The notes under the pieces: generated by a model | Told to the model about the DNA's origin: nothing | What the model saw: the letters and a program-made list of their open reading frames with translations, nothing else | The model's database searches: none | In this document: piece after piece, positions 38,452-48,067 of the stretch | Numbering within the stretch: the first letter of the stretch is position 1 | Layout of the letters: the number at the start of each line of letters is the position of its first letter | Assembly (NCBI GenBank): GCA_012270965.1 | Contig: JAAXHJ010000098.1 | Span: forward strand, 1 to 63,810 | DNA: 63,810 nt | Reading direction: 5' to 3' | Source of the DNA: Candidatus Palauibacter poriticola | GTDB lineage: Bacteria > Gemmatimonadota > Gemmatimonadetes > Palauibacterales > Palauibacteraceae | Made by a program: the position numbers and the translations under genes

Positions 38452-39990
38452 ATGGCATCGCCACGGCCGAGTCTCGCCGCCGGTCTCCACCCGCGGCAGG
38501 AACAGAGGGCGCAGCCTCGCCTCTACCAGGCGATGGACCTTCTGCACATGCCGCTCCTCGACCTGGAGAGCCACCTGAGACAGGCGCTCGTCGACAACCC
38601 GTTCCTCGACCTCGTGGAACCCGGAGACGAGCCGGACCAATTCGTTGACGACCTGCGCGATTCCCTGGCCGGTGACGTGGGAGATGACCCGGCGGAAAAG
38701 TTGGAAGAGGCGGGGGCGGAGGAGGAGGCGGCGGCGGAAGAGGTGGACGAGGTGGACTGGGAGGATATCCTCCTCGACGACTTCGATGCGGGCGGAAGGC
38801 GGGAGGAATACGGGGACCGCGAGTACTACACGCCGACGCCGACGGCCACGCGGACGCTTTGGGACCATCTCCACGAGCAGTTGAACCTGCTCCGTCTCAG
38901 CGAGCGTGAGCTGCTGATCGGCGAAGAGATCATCGGCAATGTGGACCGCGACGGATTCCTTTCCTGCTCGCTCGACCGGATCGTGGAGGCGCTGCGGGAG
39001 CGGCTGGAAGGACGGGCGGAGGAGCGGCTGGAAGCACGGCTGAAGGATCGGCGCGGGGCGGCGGAACCCGCCCTGCGAGAGGAGGTCGAGGAGATGCTCG
39101 CCCGGATCCAGACCTTCGAACCGAGCGGCATTGCGGCGCGAGACCTGCGCGAGACGCTCCTGCTGCAGCTGCGGGACCGCGAGCGGGAGGCGTCGCTGGC
39201 CTACCGAATCGTCCGCGCGCACTTCGATGATCTCGCGAACCGCCGGTGGGCGGAATTGGCGGAGGAACACGGAGTCACGCCGCGCGAAGTGCAGGCGGCG
39301 GCGGACGAGATCGCGAAGCTCGATCCCAAGCCCGGGCTCGGGTACGCGGACGCGCCGGAATCCTACGTGATCCCGGATCTGACGGTGGAGAAGGTCGAGG
39401 GGCGGTATCGGGTCGCGCACGCGGATTCGTCGCTGCCCCGGCTGAGGATCTCGCCCGTCTACCGGGAGGTGGCGGCGGATCGCGCCCGGTTCGAGGGGGA
39501 GAACAAGGCGTTCATATCGGAAAGGCTGAACAGCGCCCGCTGGCTGATCCAGGCGATCGAGCAGCGCCGGCAGACGATGCTGAAGGTGGTGGACTTCATC
39601 GTCGAGCGGCAGCACGAATTCTTCGAGAAGGGTGTCGAACACCTGCGCCCGCTCACGCTTCGGGACGTGGCCCGGCACATCGAGATGCACGAGTCGACCG
39701 TCTCTCGGGTGACCAACGGCAAGTACGTACAGACGCCGCGCGGACTCTATCCGCTCAAGTTCTTCTTCTCGGGCGGCTATTCGACGCTCGGCGGCGAAGA
39801 TCTGTCGTCGGAGGGAGTGCGGGCCCGGATCCGCAAGCTGGTGTCGGAGGAGGACCCCACGGCGCCGCTCAGCGATCACGAGATCACCGCCCGCCTGCGG
39901 AAGGCGGGCGTTCGGATCGCGCGCCGCACGGTGGCGAAATACCGGGACCAGCTCGGGATCCTCTCGGCGCGTTTGCGCAGGCGCGTATGA
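38452..39990 (+). CDS. rpoN: RNA polymerase sigma-54 factor (RpoN)
   Basis: A 512-aa sigma-54. The N-terminal region I has Gln-rich helices (LHPRQEQRAQPRLYQAMDLL), then an acidic region II (about 65-120, Glu/Asp runs), core-binding and helix-turn-helix parts (RDVARHIEMHESTVSRVTNGKYV) and the RpoN box ARRTVAKYRDQL near the C-terminus, which reads the -24 promoter element. It starts 2 nt after lptB; the lptB-rpoN pairing is common in Gram-negative bacteria. No sigma-54-type promoter was noticed in this window. Confidence 0.97.
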   Translation: MASPRPSLAAGLHPRQEQRAQPRLYQAMDLLHMPLLDLESHLRQALVDNPFLDLVEPGDEPDQFVDDLRDSLAGDVGDDPAEKLEEAGAEEEAAAEEVDEVDWEDILLDDFDAGGRREEYGDREYYTPTPTATRTLWDHLHEQLNLLRLSERELLIGEEIIGNVDRDGFLSCSLDRIVEALRERLEGRAEERLEARLKDRRGAAEPALREEVEEMLARIQTFEPSGIAARDLRETLLLQLRDREREASLAYRIVRAHFDDLANRRWAELAEEHGVTPREVQAAADEIAKLDPKPGLGYADAPESYVIPDLTVEKVEGRYRVAHADSSLPRLRISPVYREVAADRARFEGENKAFISERLNSARWLIQAIEQRRQTMLKVVDFIVERQHEFFEKGVEHLRPLTLRDVARHIEMHESTVSRVTNGKYVQTPRGLYPLKFFFSGGYSTLGGEDLSSEGVRARIRKLVSEEDPTAPLSDHEITARLRKAGVRIARRTVAKYRDQLGILSARLRRRV

Positions 39991-40916
39991 GCGATCCGAG
40001 AATCTCGGTCCTCGTCCCGGCGTACGACGAAGCCGAGAACATGCCCGAGCTGTTCGCGGAACTCGCGGCGACCTTCGCCGAGCACGATCTCGCGGCGGAG
40101 GTCGTCTTGGTCGACGATGGGTCCGGCGACGGGACGGCGGAAGCCGCCGAGGAGGCGGCCGCGCGGGCGGGGCTGGACCGCGCCGTCGTGCTTCGGCATC
40201 GGGCGAACCGGGGGAAGACGGAGGCGATGCTCACGGCCGCGGAGGCCGCCCGCGGCGAGCACCTCGTCCTCTTCGACGCGGATCTGCAGCATTCCACGGA
40301 GGAGATCCCGCGTTTCGCGGCGATGCTGGACGAGGGGTACGACCTGGTGGCGGGCCGCAAGGTGGGGCGTTATGAGAAGCACTTCACCTCGTCCATCTAC
40401 AACCGGCTGGCGCGCGCGATCTTCAAGGTGCCCGTGCGCGATCTCAACTCCATGAAGGCGTTTCGGGCCGATGTCCTCGCGGGCCTCCGCCTGCGGCACG
40501 ACTGGCACCGCTACTTCGTCGTGCTCGCCCACGCCCAGGGATACCGGCTCGGCGAACTTAACATCGACCTCCTCCCGCGACGGCATGGCGAGCCCAAGTT
40601 CTCGGGACGCCGCCGAATCCTGATCGGGGTGCTGGACATGGTGTCGGTGTGGTTCCAGCTCGCGTTCGGGCGCAAGCCGCTGCTCTTCTTCGGCACGAGC
40701 GGCCTCACGATGATCGCGGCGGGCTGCGTGACGGGGCTCGCCGCGCTCGTACTGCGCTTCGGCTTCGGACTCGGGTATCGTCCGCTGCTCACACTCGTCC
40801 TTCTCCTGGTCGTGGGAGGCCTTCTCCTCTTCGTCCTCGGCTTCCTCGCGGAAACGATGGCGCAGCTCCGCGACGAGATCGAGGACCTCAGGCGCGACCG
40901 GTCCGGTTGGCCGTGA
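39987..40916 (+). CDS. GT2 polyprenyl-phosphate-type glycosyltransferase with two membrane helices
   Basis: A 309-aa family-2 glycosyltransferase: VLVPAYDEAENMPEL at the start, VLVDDGSGDGTAE, the DXD-like FDADLQH, and the acceptor region FVVLAHAQGY, followed by two C-terminal transmembrane segments (about 225-285). This layout is that of enzymes making polyprenyl-phosphate sugars, such as ArnC/DPMS-like proteins. ATG overlaps the rpoN stop (ATGA). It probably supplies the lipid-linked donor for the GT-C enzyme encoded next. Confidence 0.88.
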   Translation: MSDPRISVLVPAYDEAENMPELFAELAATFAEHDLAAEVVLVDDGSGDGTAEAAEEAAARAGLDRAVVLRHRANRGKTEAMLTAAEAARGEHLVLFDADLQHSTEEIPRFAAMLDEGYDLVAGRKVGRYEKHFTSSIYNRLARAIFKVPVRDLNSMKAFRADVLAGLRLRHDWHRYFVVLAHAQGYRLGELNIDLLPRRHGEPKFSGRRRILIGVLDMVSVWFQLAFGRKPLLFFGTSGLTMIAAGCVTGLAALVLRFGFGLGYRPLLTLVLLLVVGGLLLFVLGFLAETMAQLRDEIEDLRRDRSGWP

Positions 40917-42433
40917 ACACCTTTGGGAAGGACAACTTCAATCTTGTCGCCGTGGGTCTGGCGCTCCTCCATTTTCTGCTGGGATTGCTGGTCTTCGAGC
41001 CCACGCTCTTTCCCGGCGGCGACAACGCCGCATACCTCATCCTCGGGGAGGCGCTGAGAACCGGAGAAGGGTATCGCGACCTCTTCCTGCCAGGTACGCC
41101 CCTCCACCACAAGTATCCGCCCCTCCTGCCGTTGCTCCTTGCCCTGTCGGGTTGGGTGGGTGGAGTCATTGTGGCGAAGGTGCTCATGCTCGCGTTCACG
41201 GCGGGTGTCGTCTGGGTCACGGCGCACTTCGGACGGCGGTGCGCGGGGAAGAGGCCCGCCCTCGCGGCCGCGGGCGTGTTGGCCGTCAACCCGACGCTGC
41301 TGGAGTACGGCCACTACATCCTCAGCGAGGCCCCGTTCACCCTGTTCGTCATGGTGGCTCTCTGGCTGGCCCTGCGTGACGACGGGAAGGGTGCCGTGTT
41401 CGCGGTGGTCGCGGCGGCGCTGGCCTTCATGACCCGGACGGCGGGCGTCGCCCTGCTCGTCGCGTTGCCGCTGGCCTGGGTTCTCGAGGGACGCCGCCGC
41501 CGCGCGCTGGGGGCGGCGGGGGCCGCCGTCGCGGTCATCGGAGGGTGGGTGCTCTATCAGCGGTGGGCCGCGCCGGGCAGGGGCGGGTACCTGACCGAAC
41601 TCCTGCTTGCCAACCCCTACGACGCCGGGGCGGGGAGTGTGGAGCTGAGCGGACTCGTGGTCCGCGCCGCCGAGAACTCCTGGCGCTACCTGGAGTCCGT
41701 ACTCCCGCAGACGCTCGCCGGCCCGGGCTCCCTCGGCGGGGCAAGCGGCGTTTCGGTCGCCCTCGGCATCGCGGTTGCAGCCGGGGCGCTGGCAGGCTGG
41801 GCGCTGCGCGTGCGCGAAGGCCTACGGCCCCTCGAAGTGTTCGCGTTACTGTATACGGGAGTCATACTGACCTGGCCGCCCGCTTGGACGGATCGCCGCT
41901 TCCTTCTCCCCCTTCTGCCGGTGGTGCTCGTTTTCGCCTTCCTGGCCGTACGGCGGTTCGCGTCTCGTGCTCAGCCGTGGATCAGTTGGGCGGTCCCACT
42001 CGTCGTCGCCGCATTCGGTGTGGTCTGGGTGGCGGGAGCCGCGCCGGATCGCATCGCCTGCGCCGCCTCCTATCGCGCGGGCCGGCCCTGCGACCACCCG
42101 GCCAGCGCGAGTTTGTATGCGGCCGCCCGTTGGGCCCGGAACAACACGCCCGCGGAGGCGATCATCGTGAACCGGAAGCCGCGTCTCTTCTATTGGCACG
42201 CGCGCCGCCGCGGCGATGCCTACGCGTTCTCCTCCGATCCGGCCGCCGTGATGCGTGGTCTCGAGGAGATGGGAGCGGACTATGTGGTCGTGGATCAGAT
42301 AAGCGCGACGACGGGGCGGTATCTCGTTCCCGCGATCCAGGCGTACCAGACGCGGTTCGAGCTGGTATACGAGGGCGGCGATCCGCCCTCGTACATCTTC
42401 CGTCTCCTGCCCGGGCCCGCATCCACTGACTGA
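40913..42433 (+). CDS. GT-C fold membrane glycosyltransferase (ArnT/PMT-like)
   Basis: A 506-aa integral membrane protein with about 10-12 hydrophobic segments and a C-terminal soluble part (about 375-500). The first periplasmic loop has FPGGDNAAYLILGEALRTG, with the conserved acidic residue of the GT-C/ArnT/PMT families. These enzymes use a lipid-linked sugar from the periplasmic side. GTG start overlaps the GT2 stop (GTGA), supporting a donor/transferase pair. Acceptor (lipid A, glycan or protein) is not evident. Confidence 0.8.
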   Translation: MNTFGKDNFNLVAVGLALLHFLLGLLVFEPTLFPGGDNAAYLILGEALRTGEGYRDLFLPGTPLHHKYPPLLPLLLALSGWVGGVIVAKVLMLAFTAGVVWVTAHFGRRCAGKRPALAAAGVLAVNPTLLEYGHYILSEAPFTLFVMVALWLALRDDGKGAVFAVVAAALAFMTRTAGVALLVALPLAWVLEGRRRRALGAAGAAVAVIGGWVLYQRWAAPGRGGYLTELLLANPYDAGAGSVELSGLVVRAAENSWRYLESVLPQTLAGPGSLGGASGVSVALGIAVAAGALAGWALRVREGLRPLEVFALLYTGVILTWPPAWTDRRFLLPLLPVVLVFAFLAVRRFASRAQPWISWAVPLVVAAFGVVWVAGAAPDRIACAASYRAGRPCDHPASASLYAAARWARNNTPAEAIIVNRKPRLFYWHARRRGDAYAFSSDPAAVMRGLEEMGADYVVVDQISATTGRYLVPAIQAYQTRFELVYEGGDPPSYIFRLLPGPASTD

Positions 42434-42437
42434 GGCG

Positions 42438-43400
42438 GTGGGGGACCACGGGTTTCGGGCGGGGCGGCCGCGTCCCCCCGTCGTCATCGGTGCATTCCTC
42501 TTCTTGTTGGCCGCGCTCGTTGCGGTGGCCGTCGTTTTGTCCGGTCGCTGGGATGCCTGGGCCGCTGTGGCCGGCGCGGAGGGCGTGGGTTGGCGGCTTC
42601 GTGCGCCGTGGCTGGTCGGAGCAGTGGCCTGCGAGGTCTTGGCCCTGTTGGCCGGGGCCGCCCTCTGGGCCTCCGTGTTCCGCGCCTGCGGTGCCCGCAT
42701 GGGGGTCCGCGAAGGCGTCTCCGTGTGGCTCGGGTCGCAGCTCGCCCGCTACTTGCCGGGCAGGATCTGGCAGGCCACGGGTCTCGTCGCCTACGTCCGC
42801 GCCCGCGGCGATTCCGGGGTAGCCGCGCTCACGGTGGCACTCGTCCTGCAGGCGGGCACGCTCGCCACCGGCGTGGGCATCGGGGCGGCCGTGCTCGGTC
42901 CGGGCGTCTTCGGCGCCATCGGACCGTGGTCGGCGGTGTTCGGCGTTCTCGTCATCGGCGCTGCCCTCGCGCCGCCCGTGCTTCGCGCCATGATCCGGCT
43001 GGGCCGCCGGCTGTTGCGGGAACCGCCCGACTCCGAACCTCCGGCGGTGCGGGGAGGCCTCATCCTCCGGGCCGCGCTGGCGCGCCTCGTACTGTGGTTG
43101 CCGCACGGCTTGGGCTTCTGGTTGCTGCTCGAAGGGATGCTCGTGTCCAACCCTCTGGGCCCGCTCGAAGCGACCGGAGTGTTCGCAGCCGCCTACGTGG
43201 CCGGATACCTGGTCATCCTGGTGCCCGCCGGCATGGTCGTGCGCGAAACGGCCATGGCGAGCCTGCTCGGCGTTGCGGGGGGGCTTCCGATCGGACCCGC
43301 GGCCGCGCTGGCCCTGGCTGCCAGGCTCTGGTCCACGCTGGCCGAAGTCCTCGGGTTCGCGGTCGCGGCGCTGATCGGGATGGCCGGCCGCCGGCGATAG
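42438..43400 (+). CDS. AglD/UPF0104-like flippase-type membrane protein
   Basis: A 320-aa membrane protein with about eight hydrophobic helices. The SQLARYLPGRIWQATG motif and the VPAGMVVRETAMASLL motif match the lysylphosphatidylglycerol-synthetase transmembrane/UPF0104 family often placed with glycosyltransferases and proposed to move lipid-linked substrates. GTG start 4 nt after the GT-C stop. Role inferred from context only. Confidence 0.78.
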   Translation: MGDHGFRAGRPRPPVVIGAFLFLLAALVAVAVVLSGRWDAWAAVAGAEGVGWRLRAPWLVGAVACEVLALLAGAALWASVFRACGARMGVREGVSVWLGSQLARYLPGRIWQATGLVAYVRARGDSGVAALTVALVLQAGTLATGVGIGAAVLGPGVFGAIGPWSAVFGVLVIGAALAPPVLRAMIRLGRRLLREPPDSEPPAVRGGLILRAALARLVLWLPHGLGFWLLLEGMLVSNPLGPLEATGVFAAAYVAGYLVILVPAGMVVRETAMASLLGVAGGLPIGPAAALALAARLWSTLAEVLGFAVAALIGMAGRRR

Positions 43401-43491
43401 TCGCGAAGCCGTGGAGTTGCCCCGGGTCGGCGGGTACGTTGAGCGAGGGTTGAGCAGGCGCAAGAGAAAGCGACGATTGACGGAGTCATGA

Positions 43492-46011
43492 ATGCCTTCG
43501 AGAAGTAGACGGCGGCGAGGCCACGAGAGGGTGCCTGAGAGCGGCAGCGAAGGGGCGGATCCCGGACCTGCGGCTGTCGTGCCGCGTTGGGCTCCCTGGG
43601 TTCTGTTTCCGGGCCTCGGGATCATGCTTTTCGCGCCCTTCATCTTCAGCGATGCGATGCTGGTGGGCACGGATACGCTCGCCGGCGGATATCACGCCCG
43701 CGCCCTCTACGCGGAGGACATCAGGGAACTTGGCCGGGTGCCACTTTGGCAGCCCGAGACCCTGGGAGGCACTCCGTACATTGAAGCGCTGAGCGCGGGC
43801 GACGCCCTCTACCCGCCGTCGTTGCTCCTTCTTCTCCTCACCGAGACGTATCGGTCGCTGGGCTGGAAGCTCATCCTGCACGTGATCGCCGCGGGATTCT
43901 TCATGTTCGGCTGGACCCGAGCCTTGGGCGTCTCGCGAGGTGCGGCGCTGGTGGCTGGCGTCGGTTACATGCTGGCCCCGGTGATGGTGAGTCTCGTCTA
44001 CGCCGGACAGGACGCAAAGCTGTTCGTGACCGCCCTGGCTCCGCTCCTGTTTCTCTGTACGGAGCGCTATTTCCTCCGCCCCCGGTTGAGTTCGTTCACC
44101 GGCGTCGCGCTCGTCGTCGCGGCGGTCATCCTGACGCCGCACTTCCAGTTGGCGTATTTCCTGTTCGCGTCCGTCGGTGCGTTCGCGATCTTTAGGACCA
44201 TCCGCCTCTGGCGGCAGGCGACGACGCGTGAGCAGGAGACCGCCGGTACAACAAGGGGTCCGCCCAGGGCGGGGAGCCGCCGGGCCCTGGGCCGGCTTGG
44301 GTTCTTCCTGCTGGCTTCGGTCGTGGGTGCCGTCATCGCGGGAGGACAGCTCATTCCCGCCGTCGACTACGTGTCCGAGTTTTCCCGGCGCACGGCCACG
44401 TCCGGTGAACTCGCCGGCGAAGCCGGCGAGGCGTGGTCGAGTTCCTGGTCACTCCACCCCGAGGAAGTCGGCTCGCTGGTGATCCCGCAGTTTGTCGGCA
44501 GCAGCGTGAACGGATCCGCCGCGTGGGCCGCGGGCACCTACTGGGGACGGAATCCGTTCAAGCTCAATTCCGAGTACGCGGGATTGGTGCTTCTCCTGCT
44601 CGCGGCGGTGTCCTTCGCCGGCGGCGCCAGACGCGGCACGCGCTGGTTCTTCACGGGCCTGGCCGGCGTGGTACTCCTGTTCGCGCTGGGCGCGCATACG
44701 CCCGTGTGGCGCATCGCGTACGAAGTCGTGCCGGGCATCCGAATGTTCCGGGCTCCGTCCACGGCGATGTTCCTGTTCGCATTCTCCGTGGCGACGCTCG
44801 CCGCCCTGGGCGTGGACCGTTTCCTCGCCGCACAACCGGAGGCGTCGGGGTCCGGAAAACCGCAGCGCGTACTCCTCTGGGGTGCCGCCATCCTGGGGGG
44901 GTTGGCGCTACTCGCCTCCGCCGGGCGTCTGACGTCCACTTGGACGGCTGCCTTCGGAATCGACGAAGGGCGCCAAGCGGCGCTCGCGACAGCTGTGCCG
45001 CACATTGCGGCCGGAGCCTGGCTCGCGTTTACTCTGGCGGGAGTTCTCGCGATCCTGGCATGGGCGTATCGCGGCTTCCGCCTCCGCCCGACGCTGTTCG
45101 TTGTCGGACTCGTTGCCTTGGTGGCCGCCGACGCGCTGCGGGTGGACAGGGTCTTCGTTCAGACGATGGATTTCCACCAATGGGCCGCCCCGGATGCAAA
45201 CATCCGTGCCGTGCTGGAACGCGAGAGGGGGAACGACGAGCCCTACCGCATGCTGTCCCTACGGCGGGCGGGACAGGATCTCGACCCCGCCCTGCACGGA
45301 ATCGAACTGGCGGCCGGACATCATCCGAACGATCTCGCCCGGTACCGCGAACTGATCGGGATGGCGGGTTCCGGGCTTCCGCTCAATCTCCTGCAGTCCG
45401 GGAACATTCGGGCACTGCTCAACGTGCGCTACATCCTTTGGCCCGATCTCGCTATGGGGCAATCTCCCGCCGGACCGGTCCTCAGCCGCACGCAAACGCG
45501 GGACGGCCGGATACTGGAATCCGTCTTCGAGGAGGCGGCGTTGCCTCGGGCCCGCCTCGTGGGTTCCGCCGTCGTCAAGACCGACGAGGAGGCGGTCCCC
45601 TTCATGCTGTCGCCGGACTTCGACCCGGAGAGGGAAGTGGTCCTGCCCGAGGCGCCGCCGCTGGAGTTCGACGGGGCTCCCGTCAGTGGAGAGGTGAGGT
45701 GGCTGGAGCGCGGACCCGACCGGATTCGGCTTGAGGTGTTCGCCGAGCGGCCGGCCCTCCTTGTGGTGGCGGACAACTGGTACCCTGCGTGGAAGGCCCG
45801 CGTGAACGGGGGGAGCGTGCCGGTCCTGCGCGCGTACCACACGTTGCGGGCGGTCTCCTTACCCGCGGGGACGTCGGAGGTGGAACTGTGGTACGAGTCC
45901 CGCGTGGTTCGCTGGACGCTCTTGCTGGGGGGCGTCACCTTGATCGGCCTGGTTCTCGGCAACGTCCTCCACACGCTGCGGATTCGCCGCCGGGCGCGGG
46001 TAGGGGGATGA
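43492..46011 (+). CDS. YfhO-like large membrane protein
   Basis: An 839-aa protein with about 12-13 hydrophobic helices in the first 560 residues and a soluble C-terminal domain (about 590-800) ending in a last helix. The features GGQLIPAVDYVSEF, NSEYAGLVLLLLA, FRAPSTAMFLFAFS and the C-terminal DNWYPAWKARVNGG match the YfhO family, membrane proteins associated with glycosylation of wall or surface polymers. ATG at 43492 follows an overlapping 6-codon ATG frame at 43488; GGAG lies at 43482. No clear promoter in the 91-bp gap. Confidence 0.8.
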   Translation: MPSRSRRRRGHERVPESGSEGADPGPAAVVPRWAPWVLFPGLGIMLFAPFIFSDAMLVGTDTLAGGYHARALYAEDIRELGRVPLWQPETLGGTPYIEALSAGDALYPPSLLLLLLTETYRSLGWKLILHVIAAGFFMFGWTRALGVSRGAALVAGVGYMLAPVMVSLVYAGQDAKLFVTALAPLLFLCTERYFLRPRLSSFTGVALVVAAVILTPHFQLAYFLFASVGAFAIFRTIRLWRQATTREQETAGTTRGPPRAGSRRALGRLGFFLLASVVGAVIAGGQLIPAVDYVSEFSRRTATSGELAGEAGEAWSSSWSLHPEEVGSLVIPQFVGSSVNGSAAWAAGTYWGRNPFKLNSEYAGLVLLLLAAVSFAGGARRGTRWFFTGLAGVVLLFALGAHTPVWRIAYEVVPGIRMFRAPSTAMFLFAFSVATLAALGVDRFLAAQPEASGSGKPQRVLLWGAAILGGLALLASAGRLTSTWTAAFGIDEGRQAALATAVPHIAAGAWLAFTLAGVLAILAWAYRGFRLRPTLFVVGLVALVAADALRVDRVFVQTMDFHQWAAPDANIRAVLERERGNDEPYRMLSLRRAGQDLDPALHGIELAAGHHPNDLARYRELIGMAGSGLPLNLLQSGNIRALLNVRYILWPDLAMGQSPAGPVLSRTQTRDGRILESVFEEAALPRARLVGSAVVKTDEEAVPFMLSPDFDPEREVVLPEAPPLEFDGAPVSGEVRWLERGPDRIRLEVFAERPALLVVADNWYPAWKARVNGGSVPVLRAYHTLRAVSLPAGTSEVELWYESRVVRWTLLLGGVTLIGLVLGNVLHTLRIRRRARVGG

Positions 46012-46878
46012 CGCCTCGCAAGCCATCGCCGGACCAGCAGCCCTCCGTCCGCATGGGGGAGGACAACCGACCCGACATCCTCCCCCTGGAGTTGCGAGAC
46101 GGAGTCCCTCTCCGGCGGGAGTACGACAACTTGGTGCGATCCGCGATTTTCGAACACACGGACGCGTTTTCTCAGGCATTTCTGGAACGAGACCGGCATG
46201 TGCTTCGGCGTTACATCGGCAAGTGGGGCGCGGAGAATCCTCTTCGGGCATGGAGCCGGCAATGGTAATAACCCATATGTCTTTAGCAGGGTGGCTAGAG
46301 TGGTTCGGGCTCGTCCACAAGCGAGGATATTGGATGCAGGCTCGGGCGCGACGTTTTTCCCCTTCTATCTCAGACACTGTTTTCCGGGGACGACGGTAGC
46401 CTGTTGCGATTCTGACCCCACGCTGAAGGATGTGTTCTCAAAACTCAATCAGACCCTGAGAAGCGACATCGAATTCTCAACTGCGGATATCCGGGCGCTT
46501 CCGTACGATGATCGGTCTTTCGACCTTGTGTATTGTGTTTCCGTGCTTGAACATACGGATAGCTACGAAGAGGTCGTGCATGAAATACAACGAGTATCGA
46601 CTGGCGGCGAGGTCGTGATCACGTTCGATGTCTGCCTGGACGGCACCCGTGATGTCCGGATGGAGCACTTGGACGGATTGTTGGAGGTGTTGGCTGCTGT
46701 CTTCGGGAGGGACCAGAGCGAGGTGGTTCGTGAAGTCGGGTCGCAGCTGTCGAATCCCGCCATCGTAACGACCTGCAAGGTAAGTCCGAATCTCCTGCCG
46801 TGGAGAGGACCGCCGCTCCTGCACCGACTGAAGTCATCTGTGATAAACCGCCGACTTGTTCGCGGCCCCCGTCCCTGA
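46008..46878 (+). pseudogene. Frameshifted class I SAM-dependent methyltransferase
   Basis: Two adjacent frames look like one broken gene. Frame one (ATG 46008, overlapping the YfhO stop) codes 86 residues ending ENPLRAWSRQW and then TAA TAA at 46266-46271. The +1 frame continues with NPYVFSRVARVV and the SAM motif ARILDAGSGATFF, CCDSDPTL, FDLVYCVSVLEHTD, up to a TGA at 46876. In related methyltransferases a W-S-R-x-W-E-Y-P-Y stretch runs straight into the SAM-binding motif, so one extra base near 46264-46272 would explain the break. From about 46260 the DNA is clearly AT-richer than its neighbours (29 G+C of 60 at 46261-46320), suggesting foreign origin. A programmed shift or sequencing error is possible. 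Confidence 0.7.
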
Positions 46879-46892
46879 CTGTTTGCTGTCTG

Positions 46893-46906
46893 AGCGGGCG
46901 CCCGCT
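46893..46906. other. 14-bp perfect palindrome between convergent genes
   Basis: AGCGGGCGCCCGCT lies in the 43-bp gap between the methyltransferase stop and the end of the minus-strand GT4 gene. It could form a short stem on both strands and help end both transcripts, but no T-tract follows in either direction. Confidence 0.4.
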
Positions 46907-46921
46907 GCTCTCCGATCAGAA

Positions 46922-48067
46922 TTAGGGTCGGCCGATTGGGTTGGCTGGGAGCTTGGGAATGCGGGCTAGGAGATCCCGATAGAGTTCCTCGTGTCGGTCG
47001 GCCAAGCGCTCGTTGCTCCACCGCGAGATTACACGCCGTCGAGCTTCAGCGCCGAGTTCCTGCATTCGGGCGCTTCGCAGGAGGCTGATCGCCAGCCGCG
47101 CCAAGCTCGCGGGATCGGCGGGTTCGCAGAGTCCTCCAACGCCGTCGTCGATGATTTCCGGAAGGCCTCCGACGTTCGTTGCCGCCACCGGCAACTCACA
47201 CGCCATCGCCTCGAGCGCGGCGACGGAAGTCGCCTCCATCAGGGAAGGAAAAACGGCCAGATCGGACGATGAGAGCAATCCGGGCATCTCCGCGTGGGGG
47301 CGCGTTCCAAGGAAGCTGATCCGGTCGGAAACTCCCAACTCCCGGGCGAGGGATTCGAGCCGGGCTCGTTCCGGCCCGTCGCCGATGATGACTGCTTCCA
47401 CGGCTACAGCTCGGGCGATGAGGGGCATGGCGCGCACGAAGTGCTCGACTCCGTTCTTCTCCACTAGGCGTCTCGGAACGATCAGGCGGAAGGGCCGGGT
47501 CGCATCACGCGCCGCGCGTGAGGTCTCCGTGCGCCGAAATGTCTCGGTGTCCACGCCGTTCGCGAGCGGCTCAACGCATACCCTTGGGGCGATCTCCTCC
47601 GCGACGCCCGCGATCTCCCGACTGGCCGCAAGGTTGTGATCCGCGGCTCGCAGGAAGCTCCGGAAGATCGGGCGCCAGAAGCGAGAGCCGGCGCGCCGAA
47701 GGAAATGGCTGGTGTGGTAGGTGGTGACCACCGGGGTCTCCGTGGTCCCGCGTGCCAGCAGACAGGGCGGAACGGCGGCTATGTCCTGAGCGTGCAGGAT
47801 GTCTGCCTCCGCGCCAAGCTCGACGAAGCGAGGCACAGACCCGAGGGAGTGGACTGCCCAGCCAACGGTGTTTCGGGCGGGCAGCAGAGTCCTCCAGACC
47901 TCGACGCCATCCAGCGTTTCGTAAGCGGGCGGGCCCGGCTGGGAAGCGGATGTCACGACGCGCACCGTGTGCCCTCGGGCGGCCAGCGCGCGGCAGAGAA
48001 AGTGCACGTGACTCTCCAAGCCTCCGACCTCGGGCGCATAGTAGACGGTGTGCATGAGAATGTTCAT
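46922..48067 (-). CDS. GT4 family glycosyltransferase
   Basis: A 381-aa GT-B enzyme. The N-terminal half has MHTVYYAPEVGGLESHVHFL (acceptor/Gly-rich loop); the C-terminal half has VPRRLVEKNGVEHFVRAM, IIGDGPER and the E-x7-E nucleotide-sugar motif in EATSVAALEAMACELP. It probably adds a sugar to a surface glycan. Its ATG overlaps the wecB stop (ATGA), so it is the last gene of a three-gene minus-strand operon. Confidence 0.92.
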   Translation of the reverse strand: MNILMHTVYYAPEVGGLESHVHFLCRALAARGHTVRVVTSASQPGPPAYETLDGVEVWRTLLPARNTVGWAVHSLGSVPRFVELGAEADILHAQDIAAVPPCLLARGTTETPVVTTYHTSHFLRRAGSRFWRPIFRSFLRAADHNLAASREIAGVAEEIAPRVCVEPLANGVDTETFRRTETSRAARDATRPFRLIVPRRLVEKNGVEHFVRAMPLIARAVAVEAVIIGDGPERARLESLARELGVSDRISFLGTRPHAEMPGLLSSSDLAVFPSLMEATSVAALEAMACELPVAATNVGGLPEIIDDGVGGLCEPADPASLARLAISLLRSARMQELGAEARRRVISRWSNERLADRHEELYRDLLARIPKLPANPIGRP

